Origin: Apostichopus japonicus
Lineage: Eukaryota > Echinodermata > Holothuroidea > Aspidochirotida > Stichopodidae
NCBI RefSeq assembly: GCF_037975245.1
Contig: NC_092577.1
Span: 23,648,398 to 23,712,397 of the forward strand
Length of the DNA: 64,000 nucleotides
Direction of reading: 5' to 3'
Both the position numbers and the translations under genes were made by a program. Of this stretch, positions 1 to 9,876 are shown piece by piece (the stretch's first letter is position 1; every line of letters starts with the position of its first letter). The notes under the pieces are model-generated. The model did not search any database and had not been told where the DNA came from. It saw only the letters and a program-made list of their open reading frames with translations.

Positions 1-235
1 TTTTCTGTACGCGGTTGTATGGGCGCGTACTAACTCTTTCCTCTGCTGCTCCTCCACCTCCTCCTCTTCCTGCTCCCTCTCTTCCTGCTCCTCCTGCTCC
101 ATCTCCTCCCTCTCTTCCTACTCCTCCTGCTCTTCCACCTGCTCCTCCTCCTGGAACTCCTCCTCCTGGAACTCCTCCTCCTGCATCGGATCCTCCTCCT
201 GGGTCTCCTCCGACGACGAAGATGCCATGACATCT
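1..235. repeat. CTC/CCT triplet-rich low-complexity tract
   Basis: Imperfect runs of ctc, ctg and cct triplets. Read on the minus strand in one frame the tract would encode a glutamate/glutamine-rich stretch (many gag, gaa and cag codons) interrupted by a stop. It may therefore be the acidic coding tail of a gene running off the left edge, or simple-sequence DNA. The proline- and arginine-rich ORFs here are frames of the same low-complexity sequence and are not evidence for a gene. Confidence 0.6.
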
Positions 236-333
236 TCATGGTCTCTTTTTCACTTGTCTTTTGGTACGGGTGGTCAGGTTCACCTCTTCATCAGACTCGG
301 ATGAAGAGGTCACGGGCAGGTCATTCATTATCC

Positions 334-570
334 TCATGATCCTCTTCCTTTCTTTGACTTGTCAGCGTGCACCCTGTACAGGTGCTTCCTGACGTCTCCC
401 CGGTGCTCCAGGCAGACTGGACACTGGCGCAATCCGGATTGGGCCTTGTATTGGCGGCCCTCTTTTTCCTCCTGGGCCATCTTCGCCATCACTCGGCGTC
501 TCCGCTTCACCTTGTGCACCTGCCTCAGTGCCGTGGCAGTTTTGTGTAAGCCACAAGGCAGGTAGGGCAT
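334..570 (-). CDS. small C2H2-like zinc-finger ORF, possible gene fragment
   Basis: A 78-residue ORF starts at a genuine ATG (570 on the minus strand). Its N-terminal half is strongly basic (KVKRRRRVMAKM) and it ends in one C2H2-like finger, CPVC...H..YRVH, at about residues 50-68. I do not recognise the protein. The sequence after the stop, towards the window edge, is rich in Ser, Asp and Glu codons in other frames and leads into the triplet tract. This could be one exon of a larger spliced gene or a decayed gene. No neighbour supports a role. A single finger in a short ORF is weak evidence. Confidence 0.3.
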   Translation of the reverse strand: MPYLPCGLHKTATALRQVHKVKRRRRVMAKMAQEEKEGRQYKAQSGLRQCPVCLEHRGDVRKHLYRVHADKSKKGRGS

Positions 571-730
571 TGCTTGGGGTAGGTCTCCATGGGGTTCGCT
601 TCGATGAATCGGACATTCTGTGTAAAAGAATTTTGATAGAAATATGGAATGATTCCATCAGAATATCTCTGTGTTCATTACGGCAGATAATTTTATTCAA
701 AGCTGAAATGCTAATATGTAAACGGTGATT

Positions 731-3700
731 TAAGCCAAATGGCTCTTAAAATGCTCCGAAGATATAAACACTTGGAACTTAGCGTTGTCAGTTGAAGACG
801 TTACAGGTCAACGACCTCGTGTGTTAGGCAGCGAACCTTAATCCTAAGCATAACCTTTAACCTAACACTCATTTCTTAATTTAAGTTGAATGTAACGATA
901 AACCTTTCGTAAATGATTTTTTTTACGAGAGGACGTTTTCATTACCTATAGACACTTTTGCGACAACGGTAGTCTAGAATGGACTTAATTCCGATCAGTC
1001 CAACAAAGTGTAAATTTGCTTTAGAAGAAATTCAATATTAACAATCAACACCCAATTCCAAAATAAACTTGAGATTCGTGATCAGGCTATTATTTAAAAA
1101 GAAATTTTCGTTCAAACATTAATATAACATTAATATCTCATAGAAAACGTTATGCCGACGATTTTATAGCACCACATTTATCGTTATAAAAAACATATTT
1201 TAGAGGCTCTTTTAAAAATGATATAATAACGTTTTGTGTTTGCTCCTGCCCCCCTCCCAATGGTTTTTTTGCCCTTCACGCCCCAACACAACACCTAATT
1301 CCAAAATAAACTTCAGATTCGTGATCAGCGTGTCGAGAACAATCAGAAAAGATACACATTGCCCGTCTTTGCGTCAAAAATTCTTTTCACCCCAAAAAAC
1401 CGTAACTTGTCCAAAAAATGGATTTCGTCAAAATTACGTGACAGGAAGTAATGGATGCCCAGGAGCCCAAATCTGCAACTTGCACGTCCATATCTGCTTC
1501 CGTTCGGGAGATACGTGGTCCCAAAGGACCCGATAGAAATACGTGTTCTTCATACGTGCAAAAGTTGGAAAACTCCCTCTTGTCAACCGCCCCTTCTTTC
1601 CTCTCTGAAGTACCCATCGACATGAAATTTGGACGTGGAGTAGAAGACACACCCTTGTCATTGTCATACACTAAGTTCGTGTAATTATCTGACCGGAAAA
1701 AGGTTTTTGTCTATATAATTTCCATTTGCGCCAAAAATAGCTGTTTTTGTCTTGAAAAGTTTCAAAAAGTACCACTCAGGGTATGTGACTGGGCTGAATT
1801 TTTGTTATGTGGGAGACGAGAGTCGTAGCTACGTGTTGACAACTCATACGGTAGCATTAATCTTCGGGAAGGGGGTATAGTCTATACGTTTTGGACACCC
1901 CCCCGAAAAATAGGTGTTTTTCACCGGTGGTAGCTATGATAACCCTAAACAAGGACGCCAGCGCCGACGTCAACTTTTGAGTATCTTTTTTACCACCTTA
2001 GGTCAAATGGAAATTACCCAAAGTTATAATCGATGGATAGCCCTATGTGTGACCTATTATCACCGGATGTCCCGTTTCCACCGGATCCCCGGTTTTGATG
2101 TAGCACATCGACCCACTTTTCGACTCATCTCTACCCATATCTCAACAACGGAACATTCGATCGTTCCCAAAATAGCACGAATGGACTCAGCATGTCCGAA
2201 ACTATCGGGAACAATATTTTCATGTATTTCGCGCGATTTTTATTTTCTGACGTCATCCGGTGGTGGCGCTATTTTCTGTGAAAAATTCAAATTCACCCAA
2301 TTTGCTTGAAGTTTCAGATTTAGTTAAAACTAATAATTAGAGATTATATAAACATCGTTTAATCTAATTCCGGTCTTTCATTATTTTTTATACTTTTGTT
2401 AAATATGATTAATATTTATTTTCTTATTAATATCCGCCATTTTGTCAAACATTCCTGAAAATGTGTTAAATTCACAGAATCGATACAACATGTCGCGATA
2501 TATTTTTGCTGCTATTTAAAAGGTAATCGATTATCTAGTTTTGTAAAAATCGATGATAATGTGTTTTGTGACGTCACTTCCGGTCAGAATAAAAAAAGGT
2601 CAAAAGCGGAACTTATTTTGCACAGACTCAAGTGATAAGTCTTCGGTGTGAGTTACAGGTCGATAGCTCATTCCTCCCGTCTAAAAAACGGACCCCTAGG
2701 TAAAACTTTAAAGCGCCCTCATTCAGAAAGTAAAGTTTAAGATAATCACGTGATAGTACGCATCGAGTTACATCACGACAGCAATTTCTGTCCCGAAAAA
2801 CTATATCGTGTACACACAGGAGTCGAATATGCTAACCCCAAGCTAACCGTAGCTAACCCTAGGGGTTGGGCTTAACTTTGAGTGGCAGCCATCTTGGATT
2901 GGTATGACCTTAGGTAAAAAAAAACCTTTTTGACCACTTTCGGTGGTCCGACTTATGATATCCAATAAAAAAAAAAAGTGAACTACATTTTTCACCTGTG
3001 ATTGACCCGATGACCTCATGACCTCACAGGTCATCGTTGCAATTTTCGTGGAAATCGGTAACTCTCACGATTTTTGACCTTTTTTGGAAGGAACGACATT
3101 TTTCACCTTTGACCCCCTATAACACATGAACCGGAAGTGACATATACTTGCCCTTTGCATATGTCAGTGCCCTATTCCCCCTTAACATCCACGAGAAATT
3201 TGGAGGTCAAAGGTCAAAGTTTACGATTTTCGACCTTAACCCTAGGGGTGGTCATTTTCAAAAATGAAACAGTAAGGTAGTATACACAGTCAACTGCATT
3301 TTTTGGCTGTAATAAAAAGACCCAAGCTTTGAGGGGGTGACCTATCACATCAGTTCCACCCCCAAAAATGGACACTCGGGACCTAGAAATGGACGACCGG
3401 GACTTACATACATATAACGTTAGCTATTTTTATGGTCACTTTGGGTCACTGTACTCGTCCAGCCGCATCTCTATGAATAAAAAAAAAATTCATGGGGGCA
3501 ACATTTCTTTTTGACTCCCGGGGGTGGGACTGACGAGAAAAAAAGTTTGTTTTGGGTCGTAGGTCCCGGTCGTCCATTTTTAGGTCCCGGTCGTCCTCTG
3601 GTCCTAATTAGGGTTAGGCCATGAATGCAGTGCCATGAATGGAATGGGACTAGCTCTGATGTTACTGATGTAGTCAAGTATAATCATTGTAAATTCAAAC

Positions 3701-3815
3701 TATTTCATTGTGTTGGTCTGATGGTTCCACAGGAGGATTCCATGTTTATTGGGAAGGGGTTGACTTATTGATTATTGATTATGAGCTGTGGTGAAGCTCA
3801 ATCGATTATCTTAAT
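731..3815. other. non-coding repeat-rich DNA, no gene seen
   Basis: AT-rich sequence with no ORF that resembles a protein family. A motif reading aattccaaaataaacttnag followed by attcgtgatcag occurs twice, near 1,055 and 1,297. Many short gtca/tgacc words occur between 2,570 and 3,450. An inverted repeat is listed separately. Confidence 0.5.
3365..3604. repeat. inverted repeat (about 40-bp arms)
   Basis: The left arm at about 3,365-3,409 carries gacctagaaatggacgacc. The right arm at about 3,560-3,604 carries its reverse complement with few mismatches. The loop is about 150 bp. Within each arm the word ggtcccggtcgtcc or its complement is itself duplicated. This could be a foldback element or a remnant of two inverted repeat copies. 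No coding role is seen. Confidence 0.5.
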
Positions 3816-3970
3816 TCATGGCTTATGAGGGTGAACATGAAAGGGATTGCTGCACTGAAGCCAATTATACATACTGTTCCACAGATAGTCCTGATTGATA
3901 TGGTGTGGGAATGTTGGGTATATAGAGTGGACCCAAATGCCCTGGTCATCACAATTTTTCAATTTATACC

Positions 3971-4137
3971 ATGGAGACTGAAGGAAGTGATAGATTTGCT
4001 GATTATTTATTTGATTACTGCTTGAATCAAGCATATCCTGAGGGACTTAGCGGTGATCAGAAGAAAGAATTCAGAAGAAACTTGTCGGAATTTCACTATC
4101 AAGGATGGCGCACTTTTCTACATTGGACACAAACAAG
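3971..4137 (+). pseudogene. exon 1 of decayed integrase-Ulp1-PHD gene (Ginger/KRBA2-like)
   Basis: The ATG at 3,971 opens a reading frame of the type that precedes integrase in KRBA2-like proteins: an acidic start, a DYLFDYCLNQAYP segment, then LSGDQKKEFRRN. After FHYQ a one-base shift is needed to continue into DGALFYIGHKQ. The exon then ends at 4,137 with a GT donor (gtatat). The next coding sequence in phase starts at 9,877 after an AG acceptor, and the split codon (phase 1) is consistent at both ends. The intron is 5.7 kb because a complete retrotransposon (4,359-9,304) lies in it. The link between exons rests on my recollection of the family; the splice phase agreement is read directly. 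Confidence 0.55.
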
Positions 4138-4344
4138 GTATATATTTATTCTTTCAAATATGCATAATGATTAGACAGCTGGCATTGAAAAAAAGACAAG
4201 TACAAATGATATTTCCAACAATGCACTGAAATTTCTGAAACCCATTTAATGGCTAGGGTTTCTATTATACCAAATGTGTCAACCAGAGATGCCAAAAATG
4301 AAGCCATTGTGGAAAGTTCTAGTGCATTGTTCTGACACATGAAT

Positions 4345-4358
4345 ACAAGTTTTATATT
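4345..4358 (+). repeat. left target-site duplication of retrotransposon A1
   Basis: The 14 bases acaagttttatatt stand immediately before the 5' end of the element. They recur exactly at 9,305-9,318, directly after its 3' end. Confidence 0.9.
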
Positions 4359-4594
4359 GGTTGGCAGTTGGCAGAGTTGGCAGTTGGCTTTCGTGGAGTG
4401 CGGACGTGTTTTTCGCTCTCGCTCTTCATCTGTTACAGCTGTTTTTGTACTGTGCTGTGCTATACTTCCCGCCAGGCGGGTGTGATAGCTTGTGTTCGTG
4501 TGTTTTCCTCAGTTCGTATATCGTTTGTTGTTTCACTATCCGGTCTTTTGTTTGTTTTGTGTTACTCCCCTGTGGCCTAGCCACCTTCGGTATC

Positions 4595-5737
4595 ATGGCA
4601 TCGCGCCGTGATTCTCGGATAGTTAAGTTGTCGTTCACCGGTGAACAAGCTGTTCCACCGGTGCAAGTTTTTAGTATTTTGAAGAGCAAGGGTGTTGTTG
4701 TGCCTGGAGAGGTTGATGCTTTGCAAGCTCTCCAGGGTCGTAATACGTACGATTTACGTTTTACCAGTGACGTGGCCCGTCAGAAAGGGGTCACGTTGCT
4801 GAGTAACGTCGAGGGGATGACAGTTACTCCATACGAGCGATCCGTATGGGTAACTATCATCCACGTAGGACTAGAGGTGCGGCAGGAACTTGTCGTAACG
4901 GTTTTGGGTCGGTTCGGGGCTGTCAAGGCTGCCAAAATGTGCTCCTATGCACAAGCCCCTGGGGTGTTGAACGGGCACCGACAGGTTCGGATCGACCTGA
5001 AACAGGACATTCCCTCCTTCCTGTTTATAGCAGGGCACAAAGCCCACGTGCGGTATCCCGGTCAGCCCCGTACCTGCTTCAGGTGTGGGGAGACCGGGCA
5101 CGAAGCCAAGGGCTGCCCAAACAAGAAATGTGGGCGCTGCCTTCGTCTTGGGCATGATAGTACCGCTTGCCCAAACGAGGTTGTGTGTTCACTATGTGGG
5201 AAGGAGGGACATGTCTTTCGAGCTTGTCCCTCCTCTTATGTCTCTAGGACTAAGAGTGGGGGTAAGTCAAGTTCCGACGCACCTAGTACTTCACGAGAGG
5301 AGGGGGAATCTGGTGGGATTTTACCCTCCCCTGCACCTGGTTCACCCTCCCCCGTCGTTGCAGACCCCAACCCCGTGCCCGCACCGAGAAAGTCTCCACC
5401 AGCTTCCCCCATCAACTCGTCCAGTTCCGTCCCCAGTCCGCCGCCGGTATCGCCAGATCCGGAGGCTTTGTCTGACGGAGAATCGGTGGTCATCGATTCT
5501 CCGGAGGTTCTGTCCGACGGCGACTCCGGGGACTCGGTGGTCATCGGGTCTCCGGAGGCTCTGTCTGACAGCGACTCCGGGGGCTCGGTGATCGTCGAGC
5601 CAAAACGTGCCACTGGGACGAGCTGGTACGACGAGATGGGGGAACCCTCTCTAAAAAGGTCGGCCTCAAGTGACGACTCGGACGACGATATGTCGTCTAG
5701 AGCGCGCTTGAAGCTTACAGAATCGTCGTCGGCGTAG
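4595..5737 (+). CDS. ORF1 gag-like RNA-binding protein of family A
   Basis: 380 residues from the ATG at 4,595; the open frame extends upstream but has no ATG in a good position there. The first 170 residues (MASRRDS...) are a gag-like region. Three CCHC zinc knuckles of the form CX2CX4HX4C follow at about residues 175-235: CFRCGETGHEAKGC, CGRCLRLGHDSTAC and CSLCGKEGHVFRAC. The C-terminal third is proline/serine-rich and then a tandem acidic repeat (EALSDGES, EVLSDGDS, EALSDSDS units of about 20 residues). In the family, ORF1 binds the element RNA to form the RNP. The stop is 20 bases before the ORF2 ATG, so reinitiation or a similar mechanism is needed for ORF2. Confidence 0.9.
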   Translation: MASRRDSRIVKLSFTGEQAVPPVQVFSILKSKGVVVPGEVDALQALQGRNTYDLRFTSDVARQKGVTLLSNVEGMTVTPYERSVWVTIIHVGLEVRQELVVTVLGRFGAVKAAKMCSYAQAPGVLNGHRQVRIDLKQDIPSFLFIAGHKAHVRYPGQPRTCFRCGETGHEAKGCPNKKCGRCLRLGHDSTACPNEVVCSLCGKEGHVFRACPSSYVSRTKSGGKSSSDAPSTSREEGESGGILPSPAPGSPSPVVADPNPVPAPRKSPPASPINSSSSVPSPPPVSPDPEALSDGESVVIDSPEVLSDGDSGDSVVIGSPEALSDSDSGGSVIVEPKRATGTSWYDEMGEPSLKRSASSDDSDDDMSSRARLKLTESSSA

Positions 5738-5757
5738 TTTTGCCCCATTGCCCTCTC

Positions 5758-8700
5758 ATGGCCCATACATTTTCAGTTGCCACTTTGAACGTGAATGGCA
5801 TGAGGGATCATCGCAAGCGCAGTCGCATTTTCCAATATTGTATTTCAATGGAGGTCGACTGCGTTTGCCTGCAAGAAACACATATTTTGGAAGAAGATGT
5901 CCCTCTATGGGCTTATGAGTGGGGTGGTGGGCTGCATGCTTCGTTTGGTTCGTCTTCATCCTGTGGCACTGTCATCCTTCTGTCACCTCGTCAGGCGGGT
6001 TGTGCCACTAGGGTGGAGACGGATCACGAGGGCCGATTGGTTTGCATTCTTTTCAAGTATCCACAGGGTAACATCTCCCTCTGCAATGTGTATGCTCCCA
6101 ATCGGCCTTCTGCTAGACGAGAATTTTTTAACACGCTGCCTTCCTTTGTTCCTGGTAGTGCACCATGTGTCATGGTCGGAGACTTTAACTGTGTCCCAGA
6201 CTCGGGTCTTGACAGACTCGGGGCTTCTGTGTCTGCTAGTCCTGACGCTGGGATCACAGAATTGGAAAGATTCACTTCGGCACACCTTTTAGCCGATGTC
6301 TGGAGGCATATGCACCCGTGTTGTACGGTGTATACGTGGGTGAAGCCTAACGGAGAAGATGCCTCCAGGATAGATCGAGTGTATGCGCCCGTAAGTTTTA
6401 ATTTTTCGGGTTGCGAGACGCTCAGCTGTCCGCTCTCTGACCATGACACTGTGGTAGCACGTTTTGTTTTGCCTTCCATTTTCCCCATCGGGCGGGGCCT
6501 ATGGAAGCTTAACTGTCGGATTCTTGGCGAGGCAGAGTTCCGCCAGGGTTTCGAGACCAGGTACAAAGGATGGCAAACATTGAAGCCGGCCTTTGCTTCT
6601 ACATCCCAATGGTGGGATGATGTCAAGTTGCGCATCAAACGCTACGCAATTCAGTATTGCGTGACCCGCGCACGGCGTCGAAGAGAAAAATTCTCGAAGC
6701 TGTGCGCGGAGGTGAAGTTTGGCGACCCTTCGGCTGTCATCGCTTTGCAGACCTATCTCGATGAAAAGTACCACGGTGCCCGCGTCAGGGCCCGTGTCGA
6801 AGCGGTGGAAGCCGAGGAGCGCCCTTCACTGAGGTTTTACCAGTCCGTTAGCTCATCGGCAGGTGACAGACGCGTCCCGTCTGTGCGCGCTACTGATGGG
6901 AGCGTGGTTAGTGACCCTCACGGCATTGTCCGCGTATATAGAGAGTATTATTCGAGTTTGTTTACGCGTGGCAATGTCGACTTGTCGGCACAGGCTAAAT
7001 TATTGAGGGGAATCTCAAAAACCGTTCCCCACGATGTCAATGATATTTTAGGGGGCGGAATAACCACTGTTGAGCTTTGGAAGGCGCTTTCGAAGATGAA
7101 GAATGGCAAGTCCCCGGGTTCGGACGGGCTTCCGAGGGAGTTCTACCGAACCTTCTGGGCAATAATAGGACCCGACATCAGAGCCGTCTTCGAGGACGCC
7201 TTCCAAAACGGACTGTTAAACCAAAGTCAACGTATGGGCATGATTACTTTGCTGCCCAAGTCTGGGGACTCCTTGGATCCCCGTAACAAGCGTCCGATCA
7301 CCTTGTTAAATGTGGACTACAAGTTGCTGGCTAAGGCTTTGTGCAACCGCCTTGCACTGGCTATGCCGCATCTTGTGGGTGATCTCCAGACTTGTGCAGT
7401 GAAGGGTCATTGCATCCAGCAGAACTTGTGGTTGATGCGCGACTTGACCGACTTTGTTATTGAGCGTGATCTGCCATGTGCATTGGTGTCTCTGGACCAG
7501 CAGAAGGCCTTTGACATGGTGGATCGCGGTTTTTTAATGAACGTATTGGAGACGTTTCAGTTGCACCCAAATTTTGGTAAATGGATTTCTGTTTTGTATG
7601 AAGAAAGTTTCAGTTCTGTTATCGTAAATGGGTTTTGTTCGGAGGTTTTTAACGTAGAGAGGGGGGTGCGCCAGGGGTGCCCTCTGTCTCCATTACTTTA
7701 TGTTTTGTTTAGCGAGTCCCTCTCTCGTCTTTTGGAAAGGGACTCCAAACTTGTTCCATTCGTTGTGCCAGGGGGTGCCAAAGTGAAATGCGCTCAATAT
7801 GCAGATGACGTGACATGTGTTGTTTCGAGTCTGGGCTCCTTTCGCGCACTCTCGCAGGATTTATCTATTTTTGAGAGAGCTACCGGGGCGAAGTTGAATC
7901 CAGAAAAGACAAAGGGCCTTCGTCTTGGTAGCTGGAGATACAGAGACTTACCATTCGGTGCGTCGTGGTCGGATCAGAATATCAAAATTAATGGTATATG
8001 GTTCGGCTACGATGCACCTGGTGATGTCACCTGGAGCGAGAGGGCTGAGGTATTTGAGAGCAGGCTCGAAACCTTTGGCACCCGCTGGCTTTCGATCCTA
8101 GGGAAAGTCACCGTAGTTAATCGTTTTGTTTCGCCCATCTTGTGGTACCCGGGCGCGGTGTATCCAATTCCGCGTCGCGTCCTGGTGCGGTTGGAGAGAG
8201 CGATATTTTCATTTATTTGGTCGGGTGGTACAGAGCTTGTCAAAAGGGCGGTAATGTACCAAAAACTGGAGAAGGGTGGGTTAGGGGTGGTTCATCTGGG
8301 AAGTAAGTTAACTTGCTTGTTATTTAAGCAGTTGTTTGTAGCGGTAACTGACCCAGGGTTGCCTTGTTCATATTTTGTACGTTTTTGGGGCGGTTTGCAC
8401 CTGCGTCGATGGGTCCCGGCGCTGTTTAGCAACAGAGAACCGCATAGTAGTACTCCAAACAGGGCGGTGCGTGTCATTTGCTCCGCTCTGATTGAGTTGC
8501 CCCCTGTTGACCTGTCACAGCCGGCCCTCGTTCACATTTCGTTGCGGGATAGGGCCTTGAATGCAATTTTTGTACAGGGACGTCATCCTGTCGAAGTATG
8601 GCGTTCGGTGCATTCAAGGCTGAATGGTTGCAGGCTCCGTGACCTTGCATGGAGAATTGCACACGGTGCCTTGGTGACCAATCTGAAAAGGTATCAATGG

Positions 8701-9135
8701 CTATTGGGTGATGGACTGTGCTCGAGGACCGGCTGTGACAGCTTAGAGAGTACTGCCCATGTTTTTTGGCATTGCCCCTTTGTTTTGAACTTGTGGGAGT
8801 GGTTTCAGTCCTGGACCGACCGTTTAACGGGAGACCGTTCCTGGTCGGTAGGACGGGGTTTTGTTTTGTATGGATTAGATCCTCCAGTTTGTTCCGTTGC
8901 TGTGTTGCAGCGTATTATTTATGTTTGTTCTGTTGTAAAAAAACTTATTTGGAGGAATAGATGTGATGTTGTTTTTAGGGGGAAATTTGCCAGTTGGCAG
9001 GCAGTCCTGGAGGCGGTGAAGTCTGACATTCGCCTTCAGGTGATTTTCGCCGTTTATCTAGGGCTGCCTTTTTTGGACGGTGGTGTGCTGGGGAAGGGTG
9101 TTTTGTTTCGCTGCGTGCTGGTCGTCCTTTTGTAG
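5758..9135 (+). CDS. ORF2 endonuclease-reverse transcriptase of family A, intact
   Basis: 1,125 residues from the ATG at 5,758. The APE endonuclease occupies about residues 1-235: TLNVNG, CLQETHI (catalytic Glu), MVGDFNC, SRIDRVYAP and LSDHD (catalytic Asp-His). The reverse transcriptase spans about 430-780: GKSPGSDGLP, RPITLLNVDYK, LVSLDQQKAFDMVD, GVRQGCPLSPLLY and the catalytic YADD near residue 687, followed by GAKLNPEKTK. Near residue 985 a C-terminal CCHC of the form CX4CX7HX4C (CSRTGC...HVFWHC) matches the L1/Tx1 group. All catalytic motifs are present. The protein nicks target DNA and copies the element RNA from the nick. No intron, frameshift or stop is seen. Confidence 0.95.
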   Translation: MAHTFSVATLNVNGMRDHRKRSRIFQYCISMEVDCVCLQETHILEEDVPLWAYEWGGGLHASFGSSSSCGTVILLSPRQAGCATRVETDHEGRLVCILFKYPQGNISLCNVYAPNRPSARREFFNTLPSFVPGSAPCVMVGDFNCVPDSGLDRLGASVSASPDAGITELERFTSAHLLADVWRHMHPCCTVYTWVKPNGEDASRIDRVYAPVSFNFSGCETLSCPLSDHDTVVARFVLPSIFPIGRGLWKLNCRILGEAEFRQGFETRYKGWQTLKPAFASTSQWWDDVKLRIKRYAIQYCVTRARRRREKFSKLCAEVKFGDPSAVIALQTYLDEKYHGARVRARVEAVEAEERPSLRFYQSVSSSAGDRRVPSVRATDGSVVSDPHGIVRVYREYYSSLFTRGNVDLSAQAKLLRGISKTVPHDVNDILGGGITTVELWKALSKMKNGKSPGSDGLPREFYRTFWAIIGPDIRAVFEDAFQNGLLNQSQRMGMITLLPKSGDSLDPRNKRPITLLNVDYKLLAKALCNRLALAMPHLVGDLQTCAVKGHCIQQNLWLMRDLTDFVIERDLPCALVSLDQQKAFDMVDRGFLMNVLETFQLHPNFGKWISVLYEESFSSVIVNGFCSEVFNVERGVRQGCPLSPLLYVLFSESLSRLLERDSKLVPFVVPGGAKVKCAQYADDVTCVVSSLGSFRALSQDLSIFERATGAKLNPEKTKGLRLGSWRYRDLPFGASWSDQNIKINGIWFGYDAPGDVTWSERAEVFESRLETFGTRWLSILGKVTVVNRFVSPILWYPGAVYPIPRRVLVRLERAIFSFIWSGGTELVKRAVMYQKLEKGGLGVVHLGSKLTCLLFKQLFVAVTDPGLPCSYFVRFWGGLHLRRWVPALFSNREPHSSTPNRAVRVICSALIELPPVDLSQPALVHISLRDRALNAIFVQGRHPVEVWRSVHSRLNGCRLRDLAWRIAHGALVTNLKRYQWLLGDGLCSRTGCDSLESTAHVFWHCPFVLNLWEWFQSWTDRLTGDRSWSVGRGFVLYGLDPPVCSVAVLQRIIYVCSVVKKLIWRNRCDVVFRGKFASWQAVLEAVKSDIRLQVIFAVYLGLPFLDGGVLGKGVLFRCVLVVLL

Positions 9136-9278
9136 TTTTTTAATATTTCAGTGGGGGGTTGGGCGTTTTGTCTCTGCAGGTCGGTGAGCGTATGTACTTT
9201 TTTTGGCTCGCTTGACCTGAGGTTCGTTTGTAAGAATGGGATGGTTTGGTAGTGCCGTTTGGCCGTGACGTTTTGTAT

Positions 9279-9304
9279 CCCGTATGACGGGTCACGTAAA
9301 AAGC
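9279..9304 (+). other. 3' terminal hairpin and end of family A
   Basis: CCCGT-ATG-ACGGG at 9,279-9,291 can form a five-base-pair stem with a three-base loop, 13 bases before the end cacgtaaaaagc. In two older copies on the minus strand (40,340-40,350 and 42,086-42,098) the stem bases next to the loop changed from GT/AC to GC/GC, so pairing there is kept. The A3 copy has lost one other stem pair. Such tails are where the RT of many non-LTR elements recognises its RNA; that role here is inference. Confidence 0.55.
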
Positions 9305-9318
9305 ACAAGTTTTATATT
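9305..9318 (+). repeat. right target-site duplication of retrotransposon A1
   Basis: Exact 14-base copy of 4,345-4,358. It follows the terminal cacgtaaaaagc of the element. The leading ac could equally belong to the element end, because other copies also end in gcac. Confidence 0.9.
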
Positions 9319-9876
9319 CAATGGAAACCTGAAAGTTGGAGCTTTACTGTGGAGTTTTTTATGCTACATGTATATATGGAACCGAGAGCAAAAGCATTAT
9401 TTTTGTAAAAGCAAAGTTCCGAATAGATGAGTGTTAACAGATTTTAGTGACAACCCAAATAAACTATAAGGAATGTAAATAGGAAGTGAACATCCTGGAG
9501 GGAATACAGTACAACTATCATACAGCAACAACTGAATTAATATTTCACATCAGTCTTTCTGAGAGATATATACAAGAGTTGTGTAGGAAACTGACTTTTC
9601 AGGTTGGTGTATGCCTGTAAAAATTACTTGTTGCTAGTCGCTCATCCTACATGATGTAATTTGAGAAAGGTTTGTGCTTGTTGCGATCTATATTTTGGCT
9701 TGGTATGTATGTATTTCAGACGTCACATTCCAAATGTTAACTTTCTGCTTTCTTGGCTGTACAGCATTCCCATATACAGTTGGCTTGTAATGGTTTATAT
9801 ATACATCTTCAAATATTGGAATGCAATTTAGCCAAAAATACTTATTAATTAGCTCTACTGTCATTTCCCTTCACAG
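9319..9876. other. rest of the integrase-gene intron, no feature seen
   Basis: AT-rich intronic DNA continuing the pre-insertion sequence from 4,344. It ends in a polypyrimidine tract and AG at 9,876. No ORF or repeat stands out. Confidence 0.4.

Larger units (their letters stand above)
4359..9304 (+). mobile_element. full-length L1/Tx1-clade non-LTR retrotransposon, family A copy 1
   Basis: A 4.95-kb element with a 5' UTR, two intact ORFs, a 3' UTR and a target-site duplication on both sides. It starts with repeats of gttggca, followed by tcgtggagtgcggacgtg, a word shared with family B. ORF1 has three CCHC knuckles. ORF2 has an apurinic endonuclease, reverse transcriptase and a C-terminal CCHC motif. 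The 3' end is not poly(A): it is a short hairpin followed by cacgtaaaaagcac. The element lies in the intron of the decayed integrase gene, same strand. Open ORFs and a perfect TSD indicate recent insertion and possible activity. Tx1 rather than L1 proper is my inference from the zinc-knuckle ORF1. Confidence 0.92.

Noticed and set aside
1-235. Proline-rich or arginine-rich protein coding region
   Set aside because: Both readings are translations of the same ctc/cct triplet tract; simple sequence is enough to explain them.
4361-4594. Upstream extension of family A ORF1 to 458 residues
   Set aside because: No ATG in the extension; the sequence is the 5' UTR with gttggca repeats. Copies A2, B1 and B2 all support a start at M-A-x-R-R.
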